This document shows positions 24,843 to 35,222 of a DNA stretch of 64,000 nucleotides, piece by piece; positions within the stretch are counted from its first letter, which is position 1; each line of letters starts with the position of its first letter. The notes under the pieces are model-generated. The model was not told the origin of the DNA. It did no database searches and saw nothing but the letters and a program-made list of their open reading frames with translations. The position numbers were made by a program, and so were the translations under genes. This DNA comes from Astragalus membranaceus (Eukaryota > Streptophyta > Magnoliopsida > Fabales > Fabaceae): contig CM076848.1 of the NCBI GenBank assembly GCA_039519185.1, forward strand, positions 126,860,371 through 126,924,370. The letters are read 5' to 3'.

Positions 24843-25264
24843 ATCGATTTATACAATTTATATAGGCTATGAAATCGATTTTAGGCTCACCTATAGGCCA
24901 AGAATCGATTTCCTTATCCTATGTTTGAAGCATGTAATCGATTTCTACATATTCTCAAGCCAAAGGTAAGAATCGATTTCCTTCTATTTCAAAAGACTAT
25001 GAAATCGATTTTCAAGCAATCCTATAGGCTATGAATCGATTCCTCCTCATTTTAAACAAAGTAAGAATCGATTCCTACCTTATTCAGGATGTCCTGAAAA
25101 TCGATTCTCACCTATTTCTAAAGAAACAAACAATCGATTCCTATGTTCTCCATATGTAAAGAATCGATTCCTCAATTTTTTAACTAGCCATATAATCGAT
25201 TCTTATGTCTTCTAAAATGATAAGAATCGATTCATCAACATTTTCACTTCATCAAATAATCGAT
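24843..25264. repeat. 14 phased AATCGATT palindromes, Copia LTR 1
   Basis: ATCGAT begins at 24843, 24874, 24904, 24937, 24972, 25004, 25035, 25067, 25100, 25133, 25163, 25195, 25226 and 25259. Gaps are 30-35 bp (mean 32), about three turns of B-DNA. All 14 read AATCGATT. Spacers are diverged but recall one another (CTATAGGCTATG), so this looks like a decayed ~32-bp minisatellite whose core stayed fixed. It ends about 50 bp upstream of the TATA box. Confidence 0.95.
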
Positions 25265-25313
25265 TCATCTTGGCAATAAATGTTTTTTTCAAAATTCTAC
25301 GCTTTCCTAAGCC

Positions 25314-25321
25314 TATAAATA
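25314..25321 (+). promoter_or_regulatory. TATA box, Copia LTR 1
   Basis: TATAAATA in CCTATAAATAGGC, followed by a CT-rich leader. It separates the palindrome array (U3) from the transcribed part. Confidence 0.75.
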
Positions 25322-25538
25322 GGCAGCCTAAAATCATTCTTCAGTACACCACATTTTCTCAACAAGTCTCTCTTCTTCTCACACGAAATTTCTAGATCTG
25401 AGAAAGAGAAAAATAGAGCTATCACTTTCATATCATTTTTATAGATCTACTCATCTCTCGCAGCTATTATATTGTCATATTATCTGAGGTGATTAGATCA
25501 TAGCTTCTATATTGTAATCTACTTTTGTGGGGTCTTTT

Positions 25539-25744
25539 TGAAGTCCTGGGAAGTTTTCTTGGGTCTCTCAATCAGGAGATTGAGTTGGTTTGAAATCCTG
25601 AGAGGTGATCTTGGGTCGTTCAATCGGGGAGATTGAAGTGGTTTTGAAATCCTGGGAGGTGCTCTTGGGTCGTTCAATCAGGAGATTGAAGCGGTGTTGA
25701 AATCCTTAGCGGGGAGCTCGGGTTCTCAATTCAGGGGAATTGAG
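25539..25744 (+). repeat. Four ~53-nt repeats, each with a perfect stem-loop, Copia LTR 1
   Basis: Repeats begin with TGAAATCCTG-like words at 25539, 25591, 25645 and 25698. Stem-loops: 25567-25584 (CTCAATC, loop AGGA, GATTGAG), 25619-25637 (TTCAATC, loop GGGGA, GATTGAA), 25673-25690 (TTCAATC, loop AGGA, GATTGAA), 25725-25744 (CTCAATTC, loop AGGG, GAATTGAG). Stems stay perfectly paired although sequences differ. They lie about 250-430 nt downstream of the TATA box, hence in the transcribed leader. Confidence 0.9.
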
Positions 25745-26304
25745 ATTTGCTATTTGAAGTTGATTGTTTGTTAAACATTGGTTCTTCATATAGTGGTTTT
25801 CAGCAAGTCCAAAGGTTGCAAAGCCGGAGGCCGAGGACGTAGGGCTTTTATCCCGAACCTCGTAAAATTCCTGGTGTATCTCTATCCCTCTCTCTTTACT
25901 TTATTTACTGTTTATATCTGTTTGTAATATCACTACTCTGATCTGAATCTGTTAATCTGGTTGTATAACTATATCCCTACTCTGATCTGAATATGTTAAT
26001 CTGGTTATAGTTATACTCGTTGTACTACTGATCTGTCTGTCTATCATCTTCCATATCACTCAAATTGATCTACTTTCTACTATATTCAATATCACTACAC
26101 TTCTTATAAATAATCTTATTGTGTATATTGAAAATAGTATAATATCTCTTTGTGCCTAAATCTGCCTGCTTGCACCATTTAAAGTTTAAATCTAAGTTTC
26201 CGCATTTGATTTAAAACAAACTTATCATTTATTTTTAAAAGAATTCATATTTTGCACATAACCTTATTCACCCCCCCTCTAAGGTTATACTATAGTCTAA
26301 CAAG

Positions 26305-26317
26305 TGGTATCAGTAGC
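26305..26317 (+). promoter_or_regulatory. Primer-binding site, Copia internal 1
   Basis: TGGTATCAGTAGC two bases after the LTR end: the tRNA-Met site with one extra T relative to TGGTATCAGAGC-type sites. Confidence 0.75.
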
Positions 26318-26372
26318 TAGAAATTGCATATAGAGCTTTACATCTCGCAATTTAAATTTTATATATTTATCT

Positions 26373-28074
26373 GTGATTATGGGTTCTTTTATGAAAGAGG
26401 GGATGTCTTCTTATAGGCCACCCCTGTTTGATGGGACTAACTATGACTATTGGAGTAGTCCAATGAAATGTCATGTGCAGGCTATAGGTTTCACTCTGTG
26501 GAGGATCATTGCTGATGGACCTCTGATTCCGATGAAAATCAAAACTCAAGCTAATGGCAAAGAAGAAGAAGTGCCAATTGAAGACATCTACACCATCGAT
26601 CAAAGCGAACTGAGAAAATCTGAGCTTGACAAAATATCTCAAAATGCCAAGGCTATGAATATTCTTCACTTATCCATATGTGAAGAAGAATATGGTAGAG
26701 TCAAAGGATGTCAAACAGCAAAGGAAATCTGGGACTGCTTGCAAGCTACTCATGTAGGTACGAGCCAAGTGAAGGATACAAAAATCAGAATCCTCACTTC
26801 TGAATATGAAGCCTTCAAAATGAAAGAAGGTGAGTCCGTCGTAGCTATGCACCAGAGACTGAATCTGATTATAAACAACTTAAGGGCACTGGGAAAGAGG
26901 TATTCTACAAAAGATATAAATGGGAAAATTCTTGCATCTCTGACTGGTGAGTTCTTTCCAAAAACTTGTGCAATCACTGAAGCCAAAGATATTGGCACTC
27001 TGCCCCAAGAAGACTTGATTGGGTCACTTCTAGCCTTTGAGGTTGTATTGGCTGCTAAAAGCAGAAATGGTAAAAGAAAGAAAATCTCTTGCTCTTGCTG
27101 CTAAAACACCTAAGGTAGCAAGGAAAGAGGTTGAGTCTGATGAAGAATCTGATGATGAAGACATGGCTGAATTATTTGAAGAATTCATGAGATTCAACAA
27201 ACTTGAAAAGAGAAATAAATCAAAGAAATCCAAGAAAGCTAAGAAGGCTACATGGAACAACTATACTGACAGTGAAGAAGAGGAGGTTGCAAATGCCATT
27301 TGTCTCACGGCATGTGAAACACCTAAGGCTACTATATGGGATTGTCTTGGCACTGAAAGCGACACAGACGAAGAAGAGCAAATTGCAAATGGTGTTTGTC
27401 ATATGGCAAATGACTCATCTAAGGTAAGCCTTAACTCTTCTAGTCTTTCTAATTCCTCTATGCATGATGATTTACTTGATGATATGTATAGTAGTCAAGA
27501 TTTGAGTGAGGCTTTTGAAGCTCTTTATTTTGAACATGAAACTCTTTTGTTAAAATCTCAGAAATTGGCAAAGAGTAACAAAAGCATGCTCACTCAAATT
27601 GAGACTCTTGAAAATGAAGTAGATAGATTAAAGAATGAACTGCATAAATCTGTCAATCTTGAGTTTTGTGAACTTAAACAAAATTTTGAAAATGCCAAGG
27701 TTGAAAATGAACTTTTGAAAGAAACATTGAAAAAGTTTGAGGTTGGTGAAAAGACCTTGACTCAGTTGCTTCACTCTCAACATCAATATGTTGATAGGAG
27801 AGGAATTGGGTACAAAGGTAATTCCACCTCATCTATTTTGAACAAGAAAATAACTTTTGTAGCTGCTACTTCAAGTTATACACCTACTGTTTTCTCATGC
27901 ACATATTGTCAAAAAGGGAACCATAGCTCTCCTAGATGCCCTATCCGTAAATTATGTGAGCTTGGAACCCTTATACCTGCCTATAAGAAACCAAGGTGGA
28001 TTGTGAAAGCAAACCCCTTGATAACTAACCCCAAAGGACCCAAAGAGAAATGGGTACCAAAATTTTCTACTTGA
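26373..28074 (+). pseudogene. gag: Copia gag with central frameshift, copy 1
   Basis: Two overlapping reading frames make one long gag. Frame 1 (26373-27104) has the Copia gag N-terminal signature (LFDGTNYDYWSSPMK) and the helical gag domain (VKGCQTAKEIWDCLQATH). Frame 2 (open from 27037, ends 28074) has an acidic/lysine-rich stretch, a coiled coil around 27560-27770, an intact zinc knuckle (CTYCQKGNHSSPRC, about 27897-27938) and the conserved tail KWVPKFST. The shift is +1 at about 27060-27100 and is identical in all three copies. Start: ATG at 26373 or 26379. Gag packages element RNA; about 560 codons is in the long range for Sirevirus gag. A programmed shift is possible but I saw no convincing slippery site. 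Confidence 0.8.
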
Positions 28075-28103
28075 TCTTAGTGCAGGTGTGCTACAAGGTA
28101 TGG

Positions 28104-28238
28104 GGGTCAGATCGATACCTTGATAGCAGAGACTCAAAGTTCATGACTGGAGACGTAAAAAGATCCTTAATACTCAGAAACAACAGTCATGTGAATAGTA
28201 ATATCAACAATAGAGGAAAAATCACCGGTGAAGGTTAG
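28104..28238 (+). pseudogene. Copia protease scrap, copy 1
   Basis: The frame encodes YLDSRDSKFMTGD, recognisable as the Copia aspartic protease start. The active-site Asp-Ser-Gly is Asp-Ser-Arg and the usual His-Met is Phe-Met. Similarity ends near KITGEG; the rest of pol is deleted. Confidence 0.7.
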
Positions 28239-28847
28239 ATTGGAAAAGTTCTATTCACCTTAAGAATATTTTATCACTCCTGTGAAATAAAAATTTTTGT
28301 GTGCATCAAAGTCTTTTTTCTCTCTATTGTGATGGATCTCTGATGCAACATATTTTTAAGTTAAATATGATACCTATATTGTTGAACCAAGTATGGCATA
28401 TTATCTTGGGTATCCTATTTTCTCTAAATATCTTTTTTAAAAAAAAAACCATGATGATCCACCCTCTTTTTTTCTAAGCTTTGCATTCTAATATTAATAA
28501 GGGGGATCACCAAGAAAGGGGGAGCATAGCATGAACTACTGTTTTTGATATATCATATGCGATGCAATGCTGCTTATTTATTATGCAAGTTTATAAAGTG
28601 CTTATGTTGTATGTATTCACCCCACCTCCTTTTTGATGAAAACAAAGGGGGAGAAATTGTATGCAAAAGGGAGAGAATATGCATGTTAAGGGAGAGAATA
28701 TGCATGTTATTATTTAATGGGGGAGAAAAATAATTGCTGCCTTCCTGCTGTCGTACTGCTTATTTTGTTATGCTTATGCTTAGGGGGAGCTTCTGCCATT
28801 GTTTCTCTATTATGGTCTCCCTACGCATAATGTAATTTGTTATCATC
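28239..28847 (+). other. Non-coding 3' region with multiple polypurine tracts, Copia internal 1
   Basis: No ORF with recognisable content. Repeated purine runs occur near 28500 (GGGGGATCACC), 28517 (AAAGGGGGAGC), 28645 (AAAGGGGGAG), 28728 (GGGGGAG) and 28781 (AGGGGGAGC), plus two AAGGGAGAGAATATGCATG copies. Multiplied tracts upstream of the true one are a Sirevirus trait. Confidence 0.7.
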
Positions 28848-28861
28848 AAAAAGGGGGAGTT
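28848..28861 (+). promoter_or_regulatory. Polypurine tract, Copia internal 1
   Basis: AAAAAGGGGGAGTT directly before TGTTGAACC of LTR 2. Confidence 0.85.
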
Positions 28862-29267
28862 TGTTGAACCAAGGACAAACACTCTTTGTTTTGTATGATA
28901 ACAAATTACATTTAGTCTACTAATCGTTGCAGTGTATAAAAGTACAGGGACAAAATAAAGTACAGGACATGAATCAAAGAGCAGGAAATATTAAAGTGGA
29001 GCAGCTTGGAGAAGAAGCCACCTCAGCAGTTCAAGACCTAATTGTTTATCCGCTTTCTTTAGGGCACTATGTAAGGTCCTATCACTGAAGGTCTATGACT
29101 TTTAGTAGCTGAGAGATGAGTTTTTCAAAACATGCATGGTGCATCAAAATAGTTCTGAAAAATATTTTATAAAATTGCATGCATGCATAAGGTGGCACCT
29201 AAAACCATAAAACGATTTTGTGGAAAGCAAAAAAAAACAATTTCTATTTTGTTCCAATGGCTATGAA

Positions 29268-29689
29268 ATCGATTTATACAATTTATATAGGCTATGAAAT
29301 CGATTTTAGGCTCACCTATAGGCCAAGAATCGATTTCCTTATCCTATGTTTGAAGCATGTAATCGATTTCTACATATTCTCAAGCCAAAGGTAAGAATCG
29401 ATTTCCTTCTATTTCAAAAGACTATGAAATCGATTTTCAAGCAATCCTATAGGCTATGAATCGATTCCTCCTCATTTTAAACAAAGTAAGAATCGATTCC
29501 TACCTTATTCAGGATGTCCTGAAAATCGATTCTCACCTATTTCTAAAGAAACAAACAATCGATTCCTATGTTCTCCATATGTAAAGAATCGATTCCTCAA
29601 TTTTTTAACAGGCCATATAATCGATTCTTATGTCTTCTAAAATGATAAGAATCGATTCATCAACATTTTCACTTCATCAAATAATCGAT
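29268..29689. repeat. 14 phased AATCGATT palindromes, Copia LTR 2
   Basis: Same array as LTR 1, offset 4425 bp, all 14 cores intact. The variant TAACAGGCC falls in a spacer. Confidence 0.95.
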
Positions 29690-29738
29690 TCATCTTGGCA
29701 ATAAATGTTTTTTTCAAAATTCTACGCTTTCCTAAGCC

Positions 29739-29746
29739 TATAAATA
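29739..29746 (+). promoter_or_regulatory. TATA box, Copia LTR 2
   Basis: TATAAATA at the position equivalent to 25314. Confidence 0.75.
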
Positions 29747-29963
29747 GGCAGCCTAAAATCATTCTTCAGTACACCACATTTTCTCAACAAGTCTCTCTTC
29801 TTCTCACACGAAACTTCTAGATCTGAGAAAGAGAAAAATAGAGCTATCACTTTCATATCATTTTTATAGATCTACTCATCTCTCGCAGCTATTATATTGT
29901 CATATTATCTGAGGTGATTAGATCATAGCTTCTATATTGTAATCTACTTTTGTGGGGTCTTTT

Positions 29964-30169
29964 TGAAATCCTGGGAAGTTTTCTTGGGTCTCTCAATCAG
30001 GAGATTGAGTTGGTTTGAAATCCTGGGAGGTGATCTTGGGTCGTTCAATCGGGGAGATTGAAGTGGTTTTGAAATCCTGGGAGGTGCTCTTGGGTCGTTC
30101 AATCAGGAGATTGAAGCGGTGTTGAAATTCTTAGCGGGGAGCTCGGGTTCTCAATTCAGGGGAATTGAG
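29964..30169 (+). repeat. Stem-loop repeats, Copia LTR 2
   Basis: Same four stem-loops as LTR 1, all fully paired. LTR differences here (CCTGAG/CCTGGG, ATCC/ATTC) lie outside the stems. Confidence 0.9.
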
Positions 30170-30729
30170 ATTTGCTATTTGAAGTTGATTGTTTGTAAAA
30201 CATTGGTTCTTCATATAGTGGTTTTCAGCAAGTCCAAAGGTTGCAAAGCCGGAGGCCGAGGACGTAGGGCTTTTATCCCGAACCTCGTAAAATTCCTGGT
30301 GTATCTCTATCCCTCTCTCTTTACTTTATTTACTGTTTATATCTGTTTATAATATCACTACTCTGATCTGAATCTGTTAATCTGGTTGTATAACTATATC
30401 CCTACTCTGATCTGAATATGTTAATCTGGTTATAGTTATACTCGTTGTACTACTGATCTGTCTGTCTATCATCTTCCATATCACTCAAATTGATCTACTT
30501 TCTACTATATTCAATATCACTACACTTCTTATAAATAATCTTATTGTGTATATTGAAAATAGTATAATATCTCTTTGTGCCTAAATCTGCCTGCTTGCAC
30601 CATTTAAAGTTTAAATCTAAGTTTCCGCATTTGATTTAAAACAAACTTATCATTTATTTTTAAAAGAATTCATATTTTGCACATAACCTTATTCACCCCC
30701 CCTCTAAGGTTATACTATAGTCTAACAAG

Positions 30730-30742
30730 TGGTATCAGTAGC
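30730..30742 (+). promoter_or_regulatory. Primer-binding site, Copia internal 2
   Basis: TGGTATCAGTAGC, as in internal 1. Confidence 0.75.
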
Positions 30743-30797
30743 TAGAAATTGCATATAGAGCTTTACATCTCGCAATTTAAATTTTATATATTTATCT

Positions 30798-32499
30798 GTG
30801 ATTATGGGTTCTTTTATGAAAGAGGGGATGTCTTCTTATAGGCCACCCCTGTTTGATGGGACTAACTATGACTATTGGAGTAGTCCAATGAAATGTCATG
30901 TGCAGGCTATAGGTTTCACTCTGTGGAGGATCATTGCTGATGGACCTCTGATTCCGATGAAAATCAAAACTCAAGCTAATGGCAAAGAAGAAGAAGTGCC
31001 AATTGAAGACATCTACACCATCGATCAAAGCGAACTGAGAAAATCTGAGCTTGACAAAATATCTCAAAATGCCAAGGCTATGAATATTCTTCACTTATCC
31101 ATATGTGAAGAAGAATATGGTAGAGTCAAAGGATGTCAAACAGCAAAGGAAATCTGGGACTGCTTGCAAGCTACTCATGTAGGTACGAGCCAAGTGAAGG
31201 ATACAAAAATCAGAATCCTCACTTCTGAATATGAAGCCTTCAAAATGAAAGAAGGTGAGTCCGTCGTAGCTATGCACCAGAGACTGAATCTGATTATAAA
31301 CAACTTAAGGGCACTGGGAAAGAGGTATTCTACAAAAGATATAAATGGGAAAATTCTTGCATCTCTGACTGGTGAGTTCTTTCCAAAAACTTGTGCAATC
31401 ACTGAAGCCAAAGATATTGGCACTCTGCCCCAAGAAGACTTGATTGGGTCACTTCTAGCCTTTGAGGTTGTATTGGCTGCTAAAAGCAGAAATGGTAAAA
31501 GAAAGAAAATCTCTTGCTCTTGCTGCTAAAACACCTAAGGTAGCAAGGAAAGAGGTTGAGTCTGATGAAGAATCTGATGATGAAGACATGGCTGAATTAT
31601 TTGAAGAATTCATGAGATTCAACAAACTTGAAAAGAGAAATAAATCAAAGAAATCCAAGAAAGCTAAGAAGGCTACATGGAACAACTATACTGACAGTGA
31701 AGAAGAGGAGGTTGCAAATGCCATTTGTCTCACGGCATGTGAAACACCTAAGGCTACTATATGGGATTGTCTTGGCACTGAAAGCGACACAGACGAAGAA
31801 GAGCAAATTGCAAATGGTGTTTGTCATATGGCAAATGACTCATCTAAGGTAAGCCTTAACTCTTCTAGTCTTTCTAATTCCTCTATGCATGATGATTTAC
31901 TTGATGATATGTATAGTAGTCAAGATTTGAGTGAGGCTTTTGAAGCTCTTTATTTTGAACATGAAACTCTTTTGTTAAAATCTCAGAAATTGGCAAAGAG
32001 TAACAAAAGCATGCTCACTCAAATTGAGACTCTTGAAAATGAAGTAGATAGATTAAAGAATGAACTGCATAAATCTGTCAATCTTGAGTTTTGTGAACTT
32101 AAACAAAATTTTGAAAATGCCAAGGTTGAAAATGAACTTTTGAAAGAAACATTGAAAAAGTTTGAGGTTGGTGAAAAGACCTTGACTCAGTTGCTTCACT
32201 CTCAACATCAATATGTTGATAGGAGAGGAATTGGGTACAAAGGTAATTCCACCTCATCTATTTTGAACAAGAAAATAACTTTTGTAGCTGCTACTTCAAG
32301 TTATACACCTACTGTTTTCTCATGCACATATTGTCAAAAAGGGAACCATAGCTCTCCTAGATGCCCTATCCGTAAATTATGTGAGCTTGGAACCCTTATA
32401 CCTGCCTATAAGAAACCAAGGTGGATTGTGAAAGCAAACCCCTTGATAACTAACCCCAAAGGACCCAAAGAGAAATGGGTACCAAAATTTTCTACTTGA
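30798..32499 (+). pseudogene. gag: Copia gag with frameshift, copy 2
   Basis: The deduced proteins are identical to copy 1 (frames 30798-31529 and 31462-32499), including the shared +1 shift, coiled coil and intact zinc knuckle. Confidence 0.8.
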
Positions 32500-32528
32500 T
32501 CTTAGTGCAGGTGTGCTACAAGGTATGG

Positions 32529-32663
32529 GGGTCAGATCGATACCTTGATAGCAGAGACTCAAAGTTCATGACTGGAGACGTAAAAAGATCCTTAATACTC
32601 AGAAACAACAGTCATGTGAATAGTAATATCAACAATAGAGGAAAAATCACCGGTGAAGGTTAG
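32529..32663 (+). pseudogene. Copia protease scrap, copy 2
   Basis: Same as 28104-28238, including Asp-Ser-Arg at the active site. Confidence 0.7.
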
Positions 32664-33272
32664 ATTGGAAAAGTTCTATTCACCTTAAGAATATTTTATC
32701 ACTCCTGTGAAATAAAAATTTTTGTGTGCATCAAAGTCTTTTTTCTCTCTATTGTGATGGATCTCTGATGCAACATATTTTTAAGTTAAATATGATACCT
32801 ATATTGTTGAACCAAGTATGGCATATTATCTTGGGTATCCTATTTTCTCTAAATATCTTTTTTAAAAAAAAAACCATGATGATCCACCCTCTTTTTTTCT
32901 AAGCTTTGCATTCTAATATTAATAAGGGGGATCACCAAGAAAGGGGGAGCATAGCATGAACTACTGTTTTTGATATATCATATGCGATGCAATGCTGCTT
33001 ATTTATTATGCAAGTTTATAAAGTGCTTATGTTGTATGTATTCACCCCACCTCCTTTTTGATGAAAACAAAGGGGGAGAAATTGTATGCAAAAGGGAGAG
33101 AATATGCATGTTAAGGGAGAGAATATGCATGTTATTATTTAATGGGGGAGAAAAATAATTGCTGCCTTCCTGCTGTCGTACTGCTTATTTTGTTATGCTT
33201 ATGCTTAGGGGGAGCTTCTGCCATTGTTTCTCTATTATGGTCTCCCTACGCATAATGTAATTTGTTATCATC
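32664..33272 (+). other. Non-coding 3' region, Copia internal 2
   Basis: Copy of 28239-28847, with the same extra GGGGGAG tracts and nothing coding. Confidence 0.7.
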
Positions 33273-33286
33273 AAAAAGGGGGAGTT
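33273..33286 (+). promoter_or_regulatory. Polypurine tract, Copia internal 2
   Basis: AAAAAGGGGGAGTT before LTR 3. Confidence 0.85.
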
Positions 33287-33692
33287 TGTTGAACCAAGGA
33301 CAAACACTCTTTGTTTTGTATGATAACAAATTACATTTAGTCTACTAATCGTTGCAGTGTATAAAAGTACAGGGACAAAATAAAGTACAGGACATGAATC
33401 AAAGAGCAGGAAATATTAAAGTGGAGCAGCTTGGAGAAGAAGCCACCTCAGCAGTTCAAGACCTAATTGTTTATCCGCTTTCTTTAGGGCACTATGTAAG
33501 GTCCTATCACTGAAGGTCTATGACTTTTAGTAGCTGAGAGATGAGTTTTTCAAAACATGCATGGTGCATCAAAATAGTTCTGAAAAATATTTTATAAAAT
33601 TGCATGCATGCATAAGGTGGCACCTAAAACCATAAAACGATTTTGTGGAAAGCAAAAAAAAACAATTTCTATTTTGTTCCAATGGCTATGAA

Positions 33693-34114
33693 ATCGATTT
33701 ATACAATTTATATAGGCTATGAAATCGATTTTAGGCTCACCTATAGGCCAAGAATCGATTTCCTTATCCTATGTTTGAAGCATGTAATCGATTTCTACAT
33801 ATTCTCAAGCCAAAGGTAAGAATCGATTTCCTTCTATTTCAAAAGACTATGAAATCGATTTTCAAGCAATCCTATAGGCTATGAATCGATTCCTCCTCAT
33901 TTTAAACAAAGTAAGAATCGATTCCTACCTTATTCAGGATGTCCTGAAAATCGATTCTCACCTATTTCTAAAGAAACAAACAATCGATTCCTATGTTCTC
34001 CATATGTAAAGAATCGATTCCTCAATTTTTTAACAGGCCATATAATCGATTCTTATGTCTTCTAAAATGATAAGAATCGATTCATCAACATTTTCACTTC
34101 ATCAAATAATCGAT
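33693..34114. repeat. 14 phased AATCGATT palindromes, Copia LTR 3
   Basis: Same array and spacing as LTRs 1 and 2. Confidence 0.95.
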
Positions 34115-34163
34115 TCATCTTGGCAATAAATGTTTTTTTCAAAATTCTACGCTTTCCTAAGCC

Positions 34164-34171
34164 TATAAATA
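34164..34171 (+). promoter_or_regulatory. TATA box, Copia LTR 3
   Basis: TATAAATA, equivalent to 25314. Confidence 0.75.
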
Positions 34172-34388
34172 GGCAGCCTAAAATCATTCTTCAGTACACC
34201 ACATTTTCTCAACAAGTCTCTCTTCTTCTCACACGAAACTTCTAGATCTGAGAAAGAGAAAAATAGAGCTATCACTTTCATATCATTTTTATAGATCTAC
34301 TCATCTCTCGCAGCTATTATATTGTCATATTATCTGAGGTGATTAGATCATAGCTTCTATATTGTAATCTACTTTTGTGGGGTCTTTT

Positions 34389-34594
34389 TGAAATCCTGGG
34401 AAGTTTTCTTGGGTCTCTCAATCAGGAGATTGAGTTGGTTTGAAATCCTGGGAGGTGATCTTGGGTCGTTCAATCGGGGAGATTGAAGTGGTTTTGAAAT
34501 CCTGGGAGGTGCTCTTGGGTCGTTCAATCAGGAGATTGAAGCGGTGTTGAAATTCTTAGCGGGGAGCTCGGGTTCTCAATTCAGGGGAATTGAG
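34389..34594 (+). repeat. Stem-loop repeats, Copia LTR 3
   Basis: Same four stem-loops, all fully paired. Confidence 0.9.
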
Positions 34595-35154
34595 ATTTGC
34601 TATTTGAAGTTGATTGTTTGTAAAACATTGGTTCTTCATATAGTGGTTTTCAGCAAGTCCAAAGGTTGCAAAGCCGGAGGCCGAGGACGTAGGGCTTTTA
34701 TCCCGAACCTCGTAAAATTCCTGGTGTATCTCTATCCCTCTCTCTTTACTTTATTTACTGTTTATATCTGTTTATAATATCACTACTCTGATCTGAATCT
34801 GTTAATCTGGTTGTATAACTATATCCCTACTCTGATCTGAATATGTTAATCTGGTTATAGTTATACTCGTTGTACTACTGATCTGTCTGTCTATCATCTT
34901 CCATATCACTCAAATTGATCTACTTTCTACTATATTCAATATCACTACACTTCTTATAAATAATCTTATTGTGTATATTGAAAATAGTATAATATCTCTT
35001 TGTGCCTAAATCTGCCTGCTTGCACCATTTAAAGTTTAAATCTAAGTTTCCGCATTTGATTTAAAACAAACTTATCATTTATTTTTAAAAGAATTCATAT
35101 TTTGCACATAACCTTATTCACCCCCCCTCTAAGGTTATACTATAGTCTAACAAG

Positions 35155-35167
35155 TGGTATCAGTAGC
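35155..35167 (+). promoter_or_regulatory. Primer-binding site, Copia internal 3
   Basis: TGGTATCAGTAGC, as in internal 1. Confidence 0.75.
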
Positions 35168-35222
35168 TAGAAATTGCATATAGAGCTTTACATCTCGCAA
35201 TTTAAATTTTATATATTTATCT

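Larger units (their letters stand above)
24437..26302 (+). repeat. Copia LTR 1
   Basis: 1866 bp. It matches LTR 4 rather than LTRs 2 and 3 at TAACTAGCC, CGAAATTTC, CCTGAGAGG and AAATCCTTAGC. It also has private variants (ACAGAGAC, GAAGTCCTG, TTTGTTAAAC, CTGTTTGTAAT). Confidence 0.95.
28862..30727 (+). repeat. Copia LTR 2
   Basis: 1866 bp. It shares TAACAGGCC, CGAAACTTC, CCTGGGAGG and AAATTCTTAGC with LTR 3, against both outer LTRs. Confidence 0.95.
33287..35152 (+). repeat. Copia LTR 3
   Basis: 1866 bp; same as LTR 2 at every diagnostic position I compared. Confidence 0.95.

Noticed and set aside
24843..25264. Regularly spaced repeats read as a CRISPR array
   Set aside because: The repeat is 8 bp, spacers are related to one another, no cas genes exist, and the context is a plant LTR.
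27037..27104. Programmed +1 frameshift in Copia gag
   Set aside because: No clear slippery codon pair or stimulatory structure, and sharing among the three copies is explained by local duplication. Left as a possibility only.
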